A stretch of DNA of 64,000 bases from Streptomyces sp. MA5143a (GTDB lineage Bacteria; Actinomycetota; Actinomycetes; Streptomycetales; Streptomycetaceae), in NCBI RefSeq assembly GCF_900290235.1, contig NZ_OLMK01000001.1, positions 142,403-206,402 of the forward strand, in the 5' to 3' direction. Below, piece after piece: positions 8,308 through 16,806 of this stretch. The position numbers and the translations under genes were made by a program. The notes beneath the pieces are model-generated. The model was not told the origin of the DNA. It saw only the letters and a list, made by a program, of their open reading frames with translations, and ran no database searches. The stretch's first letter is position 1; each line of letters opens with the position of its first letter.

Positions 8308-8958
8308 TCAGGGAGCGACGATCTTGATCGTGCTGGCCCAGCCGTGGCCGCCTTCGCGGATCTGGAGCGCCATGTGGAGCAGTTGGAAGCCCTCCAGTTG
8401 GCGGGCGTGCTTGAGCGCGCCGACGTCGACCGGGTTCAGTTCGCCGGAGGTGACCAGGTCGGCGACTTCCTTGCGGGCGGCCTGGTCGTCACCGGCGACG
8501 AAGACGTCCAGCGGGGTTCCGCCCACCTGACCGGAGATCAGGGTGGTGGCGAACGTCGTGTTGAACGCCTTGACCACCCGCACCTGTGGTCCCGCGGCCT
8601 CGGCGATCTGCTCGGCGGCCGAGGTGCGGGGCGGGACGACCAGCGCGTCGAGCGAGGCGTCGACGGGGTTGCTGATATCGATCAGCACTTTGCCGCCGAG
8701 GCGTGGCCCGTAGGAGGCGGCGAGCTGCCTGGCCGCGTCGAAGGGCACCGCCAGGACCACGATGTCCGCCTGGTCCACGGCCGACTCGTCGGCGGCGCCC
8801 ACCTGCCCGGCGCCGTCTGCCTGTGCGCGTAGTTCGTCCACGAGTCGTACGGCCTTGCCGGGGTCCTTGGCGGTGATGGTGACCGTGTGGCCACCGGCCA
8901 GGGCCCTGGTGGCGATGCCGCGGGCCATGTTCCCGGCGCCGATGATGGTGATCTTCAT
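8308..8958 (-). CDS. NADPH-dependent F420 reductase/NAD(P)-binding domain protein
   Basis: This 216-residue Rossmann protein has the GAGNMARGIATRALAGGH dinucleotide motif at residues 7-24. The VLAVPFDA and LIDISNPVD segments belong to the F420H2:NADP oxidoreductase (Fno)/NADP oxidoreductase superfamily (YrrB/ProC-like fold). The conserved VVKAFNTTFATTL stretch is typical of members that bind NADP but lack proven F420 chemistry. The ATG at 8958 has AGAAGGAAACCC upstream. It stands alone in the accessory block with no obvious partner, so it may reduce a small-molecule quinone or F420. The exact substrate is unknown. Confidence 0.75.
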   Translation of the reverse strand: MKITIIGAGNMARGIATRALAGGHTVTITAKDPGKAVRLVDELRAQADGAGQVGAADESAVDQADIVVLAVPFDAARQLAASYGPRLGGKVLIDISNPVDASLDALVVPPRTSAAEQIAEAAGPQVRVVKAFNTTFATTLISGQVGGTPLDVFVAGDDQAARKEVADLVTSGELNPVDVGALKHARQLEGFQLLHMALQIREGGHGWASTIKIVAP

Positions 8959-9264
8959 GGGTTTCCTTCTCTCTGCTGCGATGCCGTACCGCTATCGGGC
9001 TTGCACGCGCACGACGTCGAACGGCAGCGTGGGGTCGGCGATCTGGAACGGGAAGGTTGCCGCCGGGGATCAGCTGTGCCGGGCGGTGGAGGCGGCGGGG
9101 CACGGTGCCGCCGGAGGTCGCGAGGGCCGGGGTGGCGCCGTCCCGCAAGAGGAGGTCGGCCGCCGCGACAGCCGTGTCACGGGAGCCGCGCAGACGTACG
9201 GGAGACAATGGCGGATCTCTCGGGAGGAGCGTGTGCCGGCAGGGAGCTGAGGAACGAACGGACG
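8959..9264. other. gene-free gap with possible coding relic
   Basis: No intact gene is visible. On the minus strand a short coding-like stretch (RDTAVAAADLLLRDGATPALA) runs from about 9170 and, after a frame change near 9050, continues as LPFQIADPTLPFDVVRVQAR ending at a TAG at 8992. I cannot assign it to a family. It could be the remains of a gene once transcribed ahead of the reductase, or chance. Confidence 0.25.
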
Positions 9265-10044
9265 TCAGCCGGCGGCGGGGAAGAGTGAGCGGTTGGCGAG
9301 GTCGATGATGAACGGGCCGACGTGGTCGGGGTACTTGTCGACGATCGCCTTCTTGTAGGCGTCGCCGTCGTCGCCGAGCAGTTCGCGGGCGTCGGCCAGG
9401 TAGCGGCGGATGTCCTCGTAGACCTCGGGCCCGGTGGGGACGCCGTGACCGGCGAGGATCGTGTCGTAGCCGCTCTCAGAGGCCAGTGCGTCCACGGCCT
9501 GCTGCCAGCCGGTGATGTCGTTGTTGCCCAGGTAGAGGTGGACGTCGTGGTAGACGAGGTCCTGGGCGATCAGAACTCCCTGTTCCGGCAGCTTGATCAG
9601 GAGTTCGTCGGCCGCCTGGCCGCCGGAGACGGCCTCGAACACGAAGGTGACGCCGTCGATGACCTCGGTGCCCGGGACGAGGGCAACGTCTGGGGTGAAG
9701 TCGGTGAGGGGGATGACCTGTCCGGTCGGCAGCCGGCTGTCGCCCCGGGCGACAATCTGCTCGCTCACCCGAGCCAGAGCGTGGACGGGGACGCCGAAGT
9801 GGGAGGCGCCGTTGTAGTGGTCCGGGTGGGCGTGGGTGACGAGGAGGCGGTCGATCGGCTTGCCGAGTCCCTTGGCGTAGGCGACGGCCTCGTCCGCGTA
9901 GGCGGGCAGCAGCTGGGCGTCGATCGCGATGATCCGGGCCGGGGTCTCGATCAGCTGGGTGGTGGTGTGAAAGGTGTCGGCGGGAGACATGTAGCTGTGG
10001 ATGCGGACCGTGCCCTTGTCCAGGACGGTGACCGAGCCGTTCAT
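9265..10044 (-). CDS. MBL-fold metallo-hydrolase with intact zinc motif
   Basis: This 259-residue metallo-beta-lactamase-fold protein carries the canonical THAHPDHYNG motif (HxHxDH) near residue 78. Further ligand-type residues are in the VSGGQAADELLI segment and the AGHGVPTG motif near 215, where the GH histidine is expected. There is no signal peptide, so it is cytoplasmic. The family includes lactonases, glyoxalase II and quinone-degrading hydrolases; the substrate here is unknown. ATG 10044 is preceded by AAAGGTAGG. A second, related protein 3.6 kb away (13661-14467) has a decayed zinc motif but a similar C-terminus (KRYPDHG versus DKYPDHV), so the two may be old duplicates. Confidence 0.8.
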   Translation of the reverse strand: MNGSVTVLDKGTVRIHSYMSPADTFHTTTQLIETPARIIAIDAQLLPAYADEAVAYAKGLGKPIDRLLVTHAHPDHYNGASHFGVPVHALARVSEQIVARGDSRLPTGQVIPLTDFTPDVALVPGTEVIDGVTFVFEAVSGGQAADELLIKLPEQGVLIAQDLVYHDVHLYLGNNDITGWQQAVDALASESGYDTILAGHGVPTGPEVYEDIRRYLADARELLGDDGDAYKKAIVDKYPDHVGPFIIDLANRSLFPAAG

Positions 10045-10242
10045 AGGGGCCCTACCTTTCTGTTCGGGTTGATCGGGCCATTCGTAGGGTTGGGTCACCC
10101 CAGGGGCCCGGGGTATGGCTGGCATAGGGGAGCCGTCTGATGGCTCAAGGAGCTTGGCCGCCGCGGGCCTTGCGACGACTCGACCGCTAACGCGACTGGA
10201 TCGCTGTGTAGGGCCACGTCGGCGAGGTCGTCTGCGGGATCG
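10045..10242. other. non-coding stretch 5' of IS110 transposase, possible bridge RNA region
   Basis: About 200 bp without a gene. The left part should hold the promoter of the MBL gene on the minus strand. The right part (roughly 10130-10242) directly precedes the IS110-family transposase. In the IS110 group the left non-coding end encodes the structured bridge RNA that directs recombination. I see several short complementary blocks (for example CGACGACTC and GAGGTCGTC) but have not folded them. The exact IS boundary is not visible. Confidence 0.3.
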
Positions 10243-11463
10243 ATGTGTGACGACGAGCTGGCGGAGGTGACCGTGCCCCAGATCTGGGCCGGCGTGGACA
10301 TCGGCAAGGAACAGCACCACTGCGTGGTGATCGACTTCGAAGGCGCCCGGCTGCTGTCCCGTCGCGTGCAGAACGATGAGACCGCGCTGCTGGACCTGAT
10401 CCGCGATGTGCTGGACCTGTCCCAGGACGTGCTGTGGGCCGTGGACATGAACCATGGCGGTGCCGCCCTGCTGATCGGGCTGCTGGTCAGCCACGGTCAG
10501 CCCATGGCATACATCACCGGCCTGGCGGTCCACCGCGCCTCCGGCACCTACCGCGGGGAGGGAAAGACCGACGCGAAGGACGCCTTCGTCATCGCCGACC
10601 AGGCCCGCATGCGCCGGGACCTCGGCCTGCTGCGGCCAGGCGATGAGATAGCCGTCGACCTGCGCACCCTTACCACCCGTCGCACCGATCTGGTCTGCGA
10701 CCGCACCCGGCAGATCAACCGGCTGCGCAGCCAACTGCTGGAGATTTTCCCGGCGTTGGAACGAGTCCTGGATCTGACCAACAAGGGACCGGTGCTGCTG
10801 CTGACCGGATACCAGACCCCCGCGGCGATCCGCCGGTCCGGTGCCAGGCGCATCGAGACCTGGCTGAAGAACCGCAAAGCGCACGGAGCGGCCGCGCTGG
10901 CGAAGGCGGCCGTCGACGCGGCCGAATCGCAGCACACGGCACTGCCGGGCGAGAAGCTCGCCGCCACCATGCTCGTCCGGCTCGCAAAGGGGGTGAAGGC
11001 ACTCGATGAGGAGATCGCCGAACTCGACGCACTCATCGAGGCCCGGTTTCGCGAGCACCCCCACGCAGAGGTGATCCGCAGCCTGCCCGGCATGGGAGCC
11101 AGGCTGGGCGCCGAGTTCATCGCCGCCACCGGCGGTGACTAGGACGCTTTCGGCAGCGCGGACCGGCTTGCCGGCTACGCCGGGCTGGCTCCGGCTCCAC
11201 GGGACTCCGGACGCATCAGCGGCAACCTGCGCAGGCCCCGCCGCTACCACCGCGGCCTGCTCAGGTCCTTCTACCTGTCCTCGCTGGCCAGCCTGAAGAG
11301 CTGCCCGGCCTCGAAGGCGTACTACCAACGAAAGCGCGCCGAAGGGAAGGGCCACAAGCAGGCGTTGCTGGCGCTCGCCCGCCGCCGTGTCAACGTTCTC
11401 TGGGCCATGATCCGCGACGGAGCGTGCTACCAAGCCACACCGCCGGTCACGGCTGCGGCTTGA
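10243..11463 (+). pseudogene. IS110-family transposase interrupted by an amber codon
   Basis: The reading frame runs from 10243 (or GTG 10273 behind GGAGGTGACC) to TGA 11461-11463, about 406 codons, but is broken by TAG at 11140-11142. The N-terminal DEDD/RuvC-like domain is intact (WAGVDIGKEQHHCVVID, GEGKTDAKDAFVIADQAR). The C-terminal Transposase_20 domain is split exactly at GGD[stop]DAFGSADRLAGYAGLAP. The stop therefore removes the segment that holds the catalytic serine of IS110 recombinases. The rest is still in frame and well conserved (RYHRGLLRSFYLSSLASL), so this is a recent single-base inactivation unless the stop is suppressed. It inserted between two genes of the putative island. 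Confidence 0.85.
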
Positions 11464-11570
11464 CATCGTCATTGGGAAGCTCCTTGCGGTGGAGGCGGCC
11501 TCGTGCCGCCTTGACGTCCTCCACTGTTGTCGCATCGCCCCAGGCAGGCGAGATACGCTGAGGACGCGGC

Positions 11571-12304
11571 ATGGTAAATCGAGGACATCTGGAGATGGTG
11601 ATGCGTCCCGCAGACCTCGGAGGCGGCGATCCCGCTTCGCAAGGCGCCATCCTCCGACTGTGGGTCCGGCCGGGGCAGGTGCAGCGTTTCGTCCGGCCCG
11701 GCACGGCGAACGGCGCCCACCTCCTCTTCACGCCGGCCTTCCCGCCGCACGCCAGCAGCGCCGACCGGCTGGTGACGGAGTGGTACGGACCGGCCTGTCG
11801 GCACCTGGGAGCCAGCCCCGAGTACGCCGTACTGTCGACCCTGTTCGGTCAGATGCGGGCCGAGTACGACCGTCCCGCGCAGACCGTGTCGGCGGAGATC
11901 CTCCAGCTTCTGCCGGCGACCGTGCTGCTGCAGATCGACCGCCTGCCCCACGCCGAGGACGGTGGCGACCCGTACGCGGGCGGCGAGGTCAACGCCGCTT
12001 CCGCGCCGAGCCGGAGCGCGGTTACACCACCACCCGCCGCGCGGCCGACTACGCCCACCGCCTGGGGTACAGCGTCAAGACACTGACGCGTGCCTGCCTG
12101 GCCGCCACCGGACAGCCCGTGAAGCATGTCATCGACGCCCGGGTCGCCTTGGAGGCCCAACGGCTGCTCGCCCACACCGACGAACCGGTGGCGACGATCG
12201 CACGACGTCTCGGCTTCGTCGAACCCACCAACTTCGGCAAGTTCTTCACCCGGCACAGCGGCATGACTCCGGGCGCGTTTCGCCAGGCCCATCAGGGCGC
12301 GTAG
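11571..12304 (+). pseudogene. AraC-family regulator, decayed tandem copy
   Basis: This is a broken duplicate of the AraC gene immediately downstream. It retains the cupin-domain stretch LWVRPGQVQRFVRPGTANGAH and, in a different frame, the whole two-HTH DNA-binding domain (RRAADYAHRLGYSVKTLTRA through PTNFGKFFTRHSGMTPGAFR). Two lesions are visible. Most of the first 80 codons are deleted, so the start region joins straight to the WVRPGQ motif. One base is also missing near 11996 (GCCGCTTCC where the paralogue reads GCC-CGC-TTC), moving the rest to another frame. It could make at most a truncated sensor domain. Start 11571 is approximate. Confidence 0.75.
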
Positions 12305-12472
12305 GCACCTCACCGCTCACGAAAAGACAAGGGGACGGTCATGTGCAGTTCCTCTTTCCGCCCGGTTCCAGTCAAGGCGAAACGCTCGCACTCGGTGGCG
12401 GCGCGCTGCCCTCGCGCAGCCGGGATAGGCTGCTGAGCAGCCGCGGTGGAACCAGATCGCGTGGAGATCGTC

Positions 12473-13396
12473 ATGCGGGTCGAAGAGTCGGTGGCCATGC
12501 ACGTCCCGCAGCGGGAACCGATTCCCCGGCTCCCTTTCCGTCCGCCGCGGGAGCGGGTGCCGGGCTTCGAGATCGTCGAGCTGGCCGTTCTGCACCGGCG
12601 CCGGGCCCGTCGGGATCCGGGCGGGGTGCACCGCATCGACTTTCACACGCTTTCCCTGATCACGGAGGGCGACGGGGATCACGCGGTCGACTTCGTGACC
12701 TACCCATGCCGTCCAGGCACGCTGCTGTGGGTGCGGCCGGGGCAGGTGCAGCGTTACGTCCGTCCGGGCAGCACGAACGGCCTGCACCTGCTGTTCACCC
12801 CGTCGTTCCTGCCACTCGGCAACACCGCCGACCGTCTGCTCAACGAGTGGCGCGGCCCCGTGTGCAGGCAACTCGGCACGAGCTCCGACTACGCCGTCCT
12901 GGCGACGCTGGTCACCCAGATCCGCGCGGAGTACGACCGCTGCGACCAGTCGGTGTCACCGGAGATGCTTCGTCATCTGCTCGCCGCCGTGCTGCTGCAC
13001 ATCGACCGGCTGTCGTGCACCGACGAGGAGGGTGATGCGCAGGCAGGCGGGGAGGTGTACGCCCGCTTCCGCGCCGAGCTGGAGCGTTCCTACGCCACCA
13101 CCCGGCGGGCCGCCGACTATGCCGACCGTCTGGGTTACACCGTCAGGACTCTCAGCCGTGCCTGCATGGCCGCTACCGGGCAGCCGGTCAAGCGAGTCAT
13201 CGACGAGCGCGTCGCTCTGGAAGCGCGGCGGCTGCTCGCCCACACGGACGAGCCGGTGGCGACGATCGCGCGGCACCTCGGCTTTCCGGAATCCACCAAC
13301 TTCGGAAAGTTCTTCACCCGGCACACGGGCACCGCCCCGGGTGCTTTCCGTGAGCCATTCCAGTCCGACGGCCCACACCCCATGGTGGGTCGCTGA
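12473..13396 (+). CDS. AraC-family transcriptional regulator
   Basis: This 307-residue regulator has an N-terminal cupin-like AraC_binding domain (about residues 20-150) and a C-terminal HTH_18 DNA-binding domain. Its first HTH lies around TTRRAADYADRLGYTVRTLS, and the second ends in FPESTNFGKFFTRHTGTAP, the classic AraC signature. ATG 12473 has GGAG eight bases upstream; GTG 12446 is a possible longer start. The adjacent upstream gene is a decayed copy, so a tandem duplication occurred with loss of one copy. It points toward the MBL-NTF2-hydrolase operon, which begins 264 bp downstream behind two palindromes, and may regulate it. Confidence 0.85.
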   Translation: MRVEESVAMHVPQREPIPRLPFRPPRERVPGFEIVELAVLHRRRARRDPGGVHRIDFHTLSLITEGDGDHAVDFVTYPCRPGTLLWVRPGQVQRYVRPGSTNGLHLLFTPSFLPLGNTADRLLNEWRGPVCRQLGTSSDYAVLATLVTQIRAEYDRCDQSVSPEMLRHLLAAVLLHIDRLSCTDEEGDAQAGGEVYARFRAELERSYATTRRAADYADRLGYTVRTLSRACMAATGQPVKRVIDERVALEARRLLAHTDEPVATIARHLGFPESTNFGKFFTRHTGTAPGAFREPFQSDGPHPMVGR

Positions 13397-13548
13397 TCGT
13401 CGCTGATAGTCGCTGTCTTCGATTCACCACGGCGAGTCCTCCTTCCACCTTGTCGGCGCGTTCCGGCGGGGAAAGGGTTGAACTGATCACGATTGCTCAC
13501 CTGATGGCACGGCACCGAGTGGAGAACTCCGAACCCGCAGGGCCAATG

Positions 13549-13564
13549 GTGCACACGTGTGCAC
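13549..13564. promoter_or_regulatory. 16-bp perfect palindrome, candidate operator
   Basis: GTGCACACGTGTGCAC is perfectly self-complementary and lies about 97 bp upstream of the MBL-NTF2-hydrolase operon. A second perfect palindrome, ATGCGTACGCAT, follows at 13578-13589. The pair suggests a regulator acting on this promoter; which one is not known. Confidence 0.5.
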
Positions 13565-13660
13565 GGAATATCGCCTGATGCGTACGCATGAATCACCGAC
13601 CTGAGCGGCAGCGAATTCTCGGCGTGACCCGTTCCGTCATCCCTATGCATGGAGGCACAG

Positions 13661-14467
13661 TTGAGCACCCTCGACTTCAAGGTCCTCGACCTGGACTTTC
13701 CGGCCGGCAGCAGAAACAAGACCGCCGGCCTCGTCACCGGCGAGACAGACGCGCTGCTGGTCGACGCCGCCTTCACTCGCGCCGACGGCCACCGGCTGGC
13801 CGCCGAGATCCTCGACTCCGGCAAGCAGCTCACCACCGTCTTCGTCTCCCACGCCGACCCCGACTTCTACTTCGGCGCCGAAGTAGTCGCCGACGCCTTC
13901 CCCGACGCCGTATTCGTGGCGACCCCCCTGGTCATCGAGCACATTGCCCACTCCTACGAGGGCAAGATCAAGGCATGGGCGGCCCTCGGCGCCAACCTGC
14001 CGACCCGCATGGTCGGCCTCACCCCGCTGACCGGGGACCTCACCCTGGAAGGCCACACCTTCCAGCTCAAGGGCGGCCCCGCAGCTTTGCCCGACCGGCA
14101 CTACCTGTGGCAGGCCGAGCACCGCGCCCTGCTCGGTGGCGTCCTGCTCTTCCAGCAGGAGCACGTCTGGGTCGCCGACACCCCCACCCCCGGCGACCGC
14201 GCCGCCTGGATCGGCCTGCTGGACGAGATGGCCGCCCTGCAGCCGGAGCTGGTCGTGCCCGGCCACCGCCTGCCCGGCACCCCCGCCGACGCCTCCGCCA
14301 TCAGCGCCACCCGCGACTACCTGCTCGCCTTCGAGGAGGAGCTGGGCAAGGCAGCCGACGGCGCCGCACTGACCGAGGCCCTGGTCAAGCGCTACCCCGA
14401 CCACGGCATGCTGATCGCCGCCCAGATCGGCGCGAAGGTCGCCAAGGGCGAGATGCAGTGGGGCTGA
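13661..14467 (+). CDS. MBL-fold protein with atypical metal motif
   Basis: This 268-residue metallo-beta-lactamase-fold protein has SHADPDFYFG where active members carry HxHxDH. It keeps the first His and an Asp but lacks the second and third histidines. The distal PGHRLPG histidine remains. It may bind a different or single metal, or be non-enzymatic. TTG 13661 is preferred because GGAGG lies five bases before it; ATG 13649 overlaps that ribosome site. It is the first gene of a compact operon with an NTF2-like protein (2-nt gap) and a hydrolase, a combination that suggests small-molecule turnover. Confidence 0.75.
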   Translation: MSTLDFKVLDLDFPAGSRNKTAGLVTGETDALLVDAAFTRADGHRLAAEILDSGKQLTTVFVSHADPDFYFGAEVVADAFPDAVFVATPLVIEHIAHSYEGKIKAWAALGANLPTRMVGLTPLTGDLTLEGHTFQLKGGPAALPDRHYLWQAEHRALLGGVLLFQQEHVWVADTPTPGDRAAWIGLLDEMAALQPELVVPGHRLPGTPADASAISATRDYLLAFEEELGKAADGAALTEALVKRYPDHGMLIAAQIGAKVAKGEMQWG

Positions 14468-14469
14468 CC

Positions 14470-14880
14470 ATGAGCGAGTCCTTCACCTCCGCCGCCCCCG
14501 CCGACGTCGTACGCCGCCAGTACCTGGCCTCCGCCGCCGGTGACCTCGAGGCCCTGCGGGCCACCCTCGCACCGGACGTGGAGTGGACGGAGATGGCCGG
14601 CTTCCCCCTCGCCGGCACCTACCGCACCCCTGAGGGCGTGACCTCGAACGTGATGGAACGACTGGGCAAGGACTGGGACGGCTGGACCGCCCACGACGAC
14701 ACCTACGTCGTCGACGGCGAGAACGTCGTCGTCCTCGCCCGCTACACCGCCACCAACAGGGCGACCGGCAAGCCGGTCGACGTCCGCGTGGCCCACCACT
14801 TCGTCGTACGCGGCGGACTGATCGTCCGCTTCGAGCAGTTCGTCGACACCGCCGTCGTCCGCGACGCCATGACCGCCTGA
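14470..14880 (+). CDS. NTF2-like/SnoaL-type small protein
   Basis: This 136-residue protein has the NTF2-like cone fold pattern. An N-terminal helix pair (ADVVRRQYLASAAGDLEALRATLA) is followed by WTEMAGFPLAGTYRTPEGV and alternating strands ending in HHFVVRGGLIVRFEQFVDTA. The family includes ketosteroid isomerase, SnoaL cyclases and limonene epoxide hydrolase, as well as many stress-linked binding proteins. No specific catalytic set can be claimed. The start is two bases after the MBL stop, so it is translated from the same mRNA. A hydrolase follows in the same direction. Confidence 0.8.
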   Translation: MSESFTSAAPADVVRRQYLASAAGDLEALRATLAPDVEWTEMAGFPLAGTYRTPEGVTSNVMERLGKDWDGWTAHDDTYVVDGENVVVLARYTATNRATGKPVDVRVAHHFVVRGGLIVRFEQFVDTAVVRDAMTA

Positions 14881-14902
14881 CCCGCACCCGAGGATGCTCC
14901 AC

Positions 14903-15601
14903 ATGAACCCCACCGTCGTGCTGGTGCACGGGGCGATGCACACCCCGTGGATCTTCGAACCGTTGCGCGAGCGGCTCACCGCCCGTGGCATCGAATCCCG
15001 AGCCGTGCAACTGCCGAGCAGCAATCCCGACAGTGCCGCCGCCGAAGGACTGACCGAGGACGTCGCAGTCGTCCGGAACGCGATCGACGCGGTCGGCGGC
15101 CCCGTGGTGCTGGCCGCCCACTCCTACGGGGGAGTGCCCGCCACGTGGGCCGCCGCCGAGGCGGAACAGGTCGCCGAACTCGTCTACCTGGCCGCGTTCG
15201 CGATCGAACCCGGCACCTCGATGATGGAGTGGATGGGCGGGGACTTCCCGCCGACCTGGATCCACTCGCCGGACGGACGCGCCGTCAAGGCGGGGGACGC
15301 CGAGCAGTCGATCTTCAGCGGTGTCGACCCCGTCCTGACCGCCGAGGCGGTCGAGCGCCTCAACTGGCAGGGCATGCGCGCCTTCACGGAAAAGCTGGTC
15401 GCCGCGCGGACGGACGTACCGCTGACGTACGTCGTAGCCACAGAGGACCCGGCGCTACCGCCCGCGGTCCAGGAGCAGTGGGCTGCGCACTGTGCCCACA
15501 GCGTTCGTGTCCCCTCCGGCCACTCGCCCCACCTGTCGCACGCGGACGAGGTGGCCGAGGTACTCGCCGAAGCGGTTGCCCGGGCCGGCACGGGTGGCTG
15601 A
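14903..15601 (+). CDS. alpha/beta hydrolase
   Basis: This 232-residue alpha/beta-hydrolase-fold esterase-like protein has the oxyanion HGAMHTPWIF motif near residue 11 and the nucleophile elbow AAHSYGG (Ser near residue 76). The catalytic His is probably in PSGHSPHLSHADEV near the end. It resembles the EstC/salicylate-esterase type of small hydrolases. ATG 14903 has GAGG upstream at 9 nt; ATG 14894 overlaps that site. It is the third gene of the MBL-NTF2-hydrolase operon. The substrate is unknown. Confidence 0.8.
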   Translation: MNPTVVLVHGAMHTPWIFEPLRERLTARGIESRAVQLPSSNPDSAAAEGLTEDVAVVRNAIDAVGGPVVLAAHSYGGVPATWAAAEAEQVAELVYLAAFAIEPGTSMMEWMGGDFPPTWIHSPDGRAVKAGDAEQSIFSGVDPVLTAEAVERLNWQGMRAFTEKLVAARTDVPLTYVVATEDPALPPAVQEQWAAHCAHSVRVPSGHSPHLSHADEVAEVLAEAVARAGTGG

Positions 15602-15628
15602 CCACGGAGGGACCTGCACGGTCGGCGT

Positions 15629-15748
15629 GGGGCAGGTCGTCGCGCAGGCCCTCGTGCAGGGCGGTCCGGCACAGGCCCGTACGCCGGCGCGGCTTGCCCA
15701 GGTCGTACGAGGTCATCCCCGACCAAGACATGTACGGCGGCAGAGCCA
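15629..15748 (-). pseudogene. truncated second copy of the 130-residue AbiE-neighbour gene
   Basis: About 120 bp repeat the interior of the gene at 16414-16806 (matching 16542-16661, offset 913 bp). On the minus strand they read WSGMTSYDLGKPRRRTGLCR, compared with WSGMTSYDLGKPRQRMGLYR in the full gene. It has lost both ends, so it is a relic. It shows that this locus was duplicated and then deleted. Confidence 0.65.
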
Positions 15749-15908
15749 TGACACACTGATCGGCCCGCGCAACTCCGTGGCCTCGTAGCCAAGACCGGAC
15801 TCGCCCGAAGCCCCGCAACCCCAGCTGCTGAAGATCTCCAGAAGTCACGCAGGAGACGCACAGAGTCGGCTCCCCCTGATTCGCAGCTGTGATCTTTGCG
15901 GGGCTTGG

Positions 15909-16408
15909 TCAGTCGTTGTCCGGAGCACCGCCCTCTTCGAGGAGACGAGCAGCGAGGTCGTCGGCCCATTCAACAGCCCATGCGCGGAGAGCGGTGATCG
16001 TGGCGTCATCGAAGCCATAGGCAGTGAAGGCGTCGTCGTCGGTCCACTCGGCGCCTGTGAGGTTCGCCTGTAGATCCTCGCGCTCGAAGCGGCCACGCGC
16101 GTGGCGGCGGCCGAACTCCTCGAGTTCGGCATTGCTCCAGCGGCGGGAGGCCGCGAACACGTCGATCAGGTCGCGGGGCGATCCGCGGTCGGCGAGGGCG
16201 CGGACCTTGGTCCCGATCACGTCCTCCTCCGCGAGGACGGGCCCGTACGGGCTATGGGCGCCGGGTTCTCGGTGGCGACGTCGAGGTCCTGGCTGGGGCG
16301 GTTCACGAGGCGGTGCGCTCGCACGGCGTATCCGCCTGTAAGGACCAGGGGGTATGGGGAGCCGAGGGCGATCACGTCCGCCAGGAGCCGCGTGTGCAGC
16401 TCCGGCAT
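15909..16408 (-). pseudogene. AbiEii/AbiGii-type nucleotidyltransferase toxin, internal deletion
   Basis: The N-terminal piece (from ATG 16408) has the nucleotidyltransferase core PLVLTGGYAVRAHRLVNRPS followed by QDLDVAT, the GG...DxD catalytic pattern of the AbiEii family. The C-terminal piece, in another frame to TGA 15909, has the conserved EEDVIGTKVRALADRGSPRD segment. The two meet near 16245 with the middle of the protein (on the order of 80-100 residues) missing and the frame changed. The family acts as the toxin of type IV toxin-antitoxin or phage-abortive systems. Here it must be inactive. It lies 5 bp downstream of the 130-residue gene. Confidence 0.7.
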
Positions 16409-16413
16409 GTCCG

Positions 16414-16806
16414 TCACGCGGCTGACCGGGTGCGGGAGGCGAGCTGGGGGAAGGCGTCTTCCCATACGGCGCGCACGGTGCGACCGACGAGGGTGCGAAG
16501 CACAGTCCACAGATGGAGGAGCAGGTCCCGGTTGAGGTAGCGGGGCAGGTCGTCGTAGAGGCCCTCGTGCAGGACGGTGCGGTACAGGCCCATGCGCTGG
16601 CGAGGCTTGCCCAGGTCGTACGAGGTCATCCCGGACCAGGCCATGTGCAGCGGTAGCTCCACGACCCCCTGGGTCGGGCCGTGCAGCTCGTCCAGCGACT
16701 CCGGGAGACGGCGGCGGAACTTCTCCCGGTACAGCGCGAGGTCCTCGGCTTCCGCGCCCGAGACGTCCCTCGGGGTGGGCGCGGGGTGCTGTGAGCTGGA
16801 GGACAT
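16414..16806 (-). CDS. hypothetical protein paired with AbiEii-type gene
   Basis: This 130-residue soluble protein (ATG 16806) has a Pro/Ser-rich start and then a compact domain including LYREKFRRRLPESLDELHGP and WSGMTSYDLGKPRQRMGLYR. I do not recognise a named domain. It directly precedes the nucleotidyltransferase relic, as the antitoxin does in AbiE loci, but shows no winged-helix signature of AbiEi. A truncated second copy of its interior lies at 15629-15748. If it is a cognate antitoxin it is now orphaned. Confidence 0.6.
   Translation of the reverse strand: MSSSSQHPAPTPRDVSGAEAEDLALYREKFRRRLPESLDELHGPTQGVVELPLHMAWSGMTSYDLGKPRQRMGLYRTVLHEGLYDDLPRYLNRDLLLHLWTVLRTLVGRTVRAVWEDAFPQLASRTRSAA

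Noticed and set aside
15809..15907. Inverted AGCCCCGCAA...TTGCGGGGCT arms about 80 bp apart, possible IS ends
   Set aside because: Only about ten bases pair; no transposase, target duplication or continued arm similarity could be seen.
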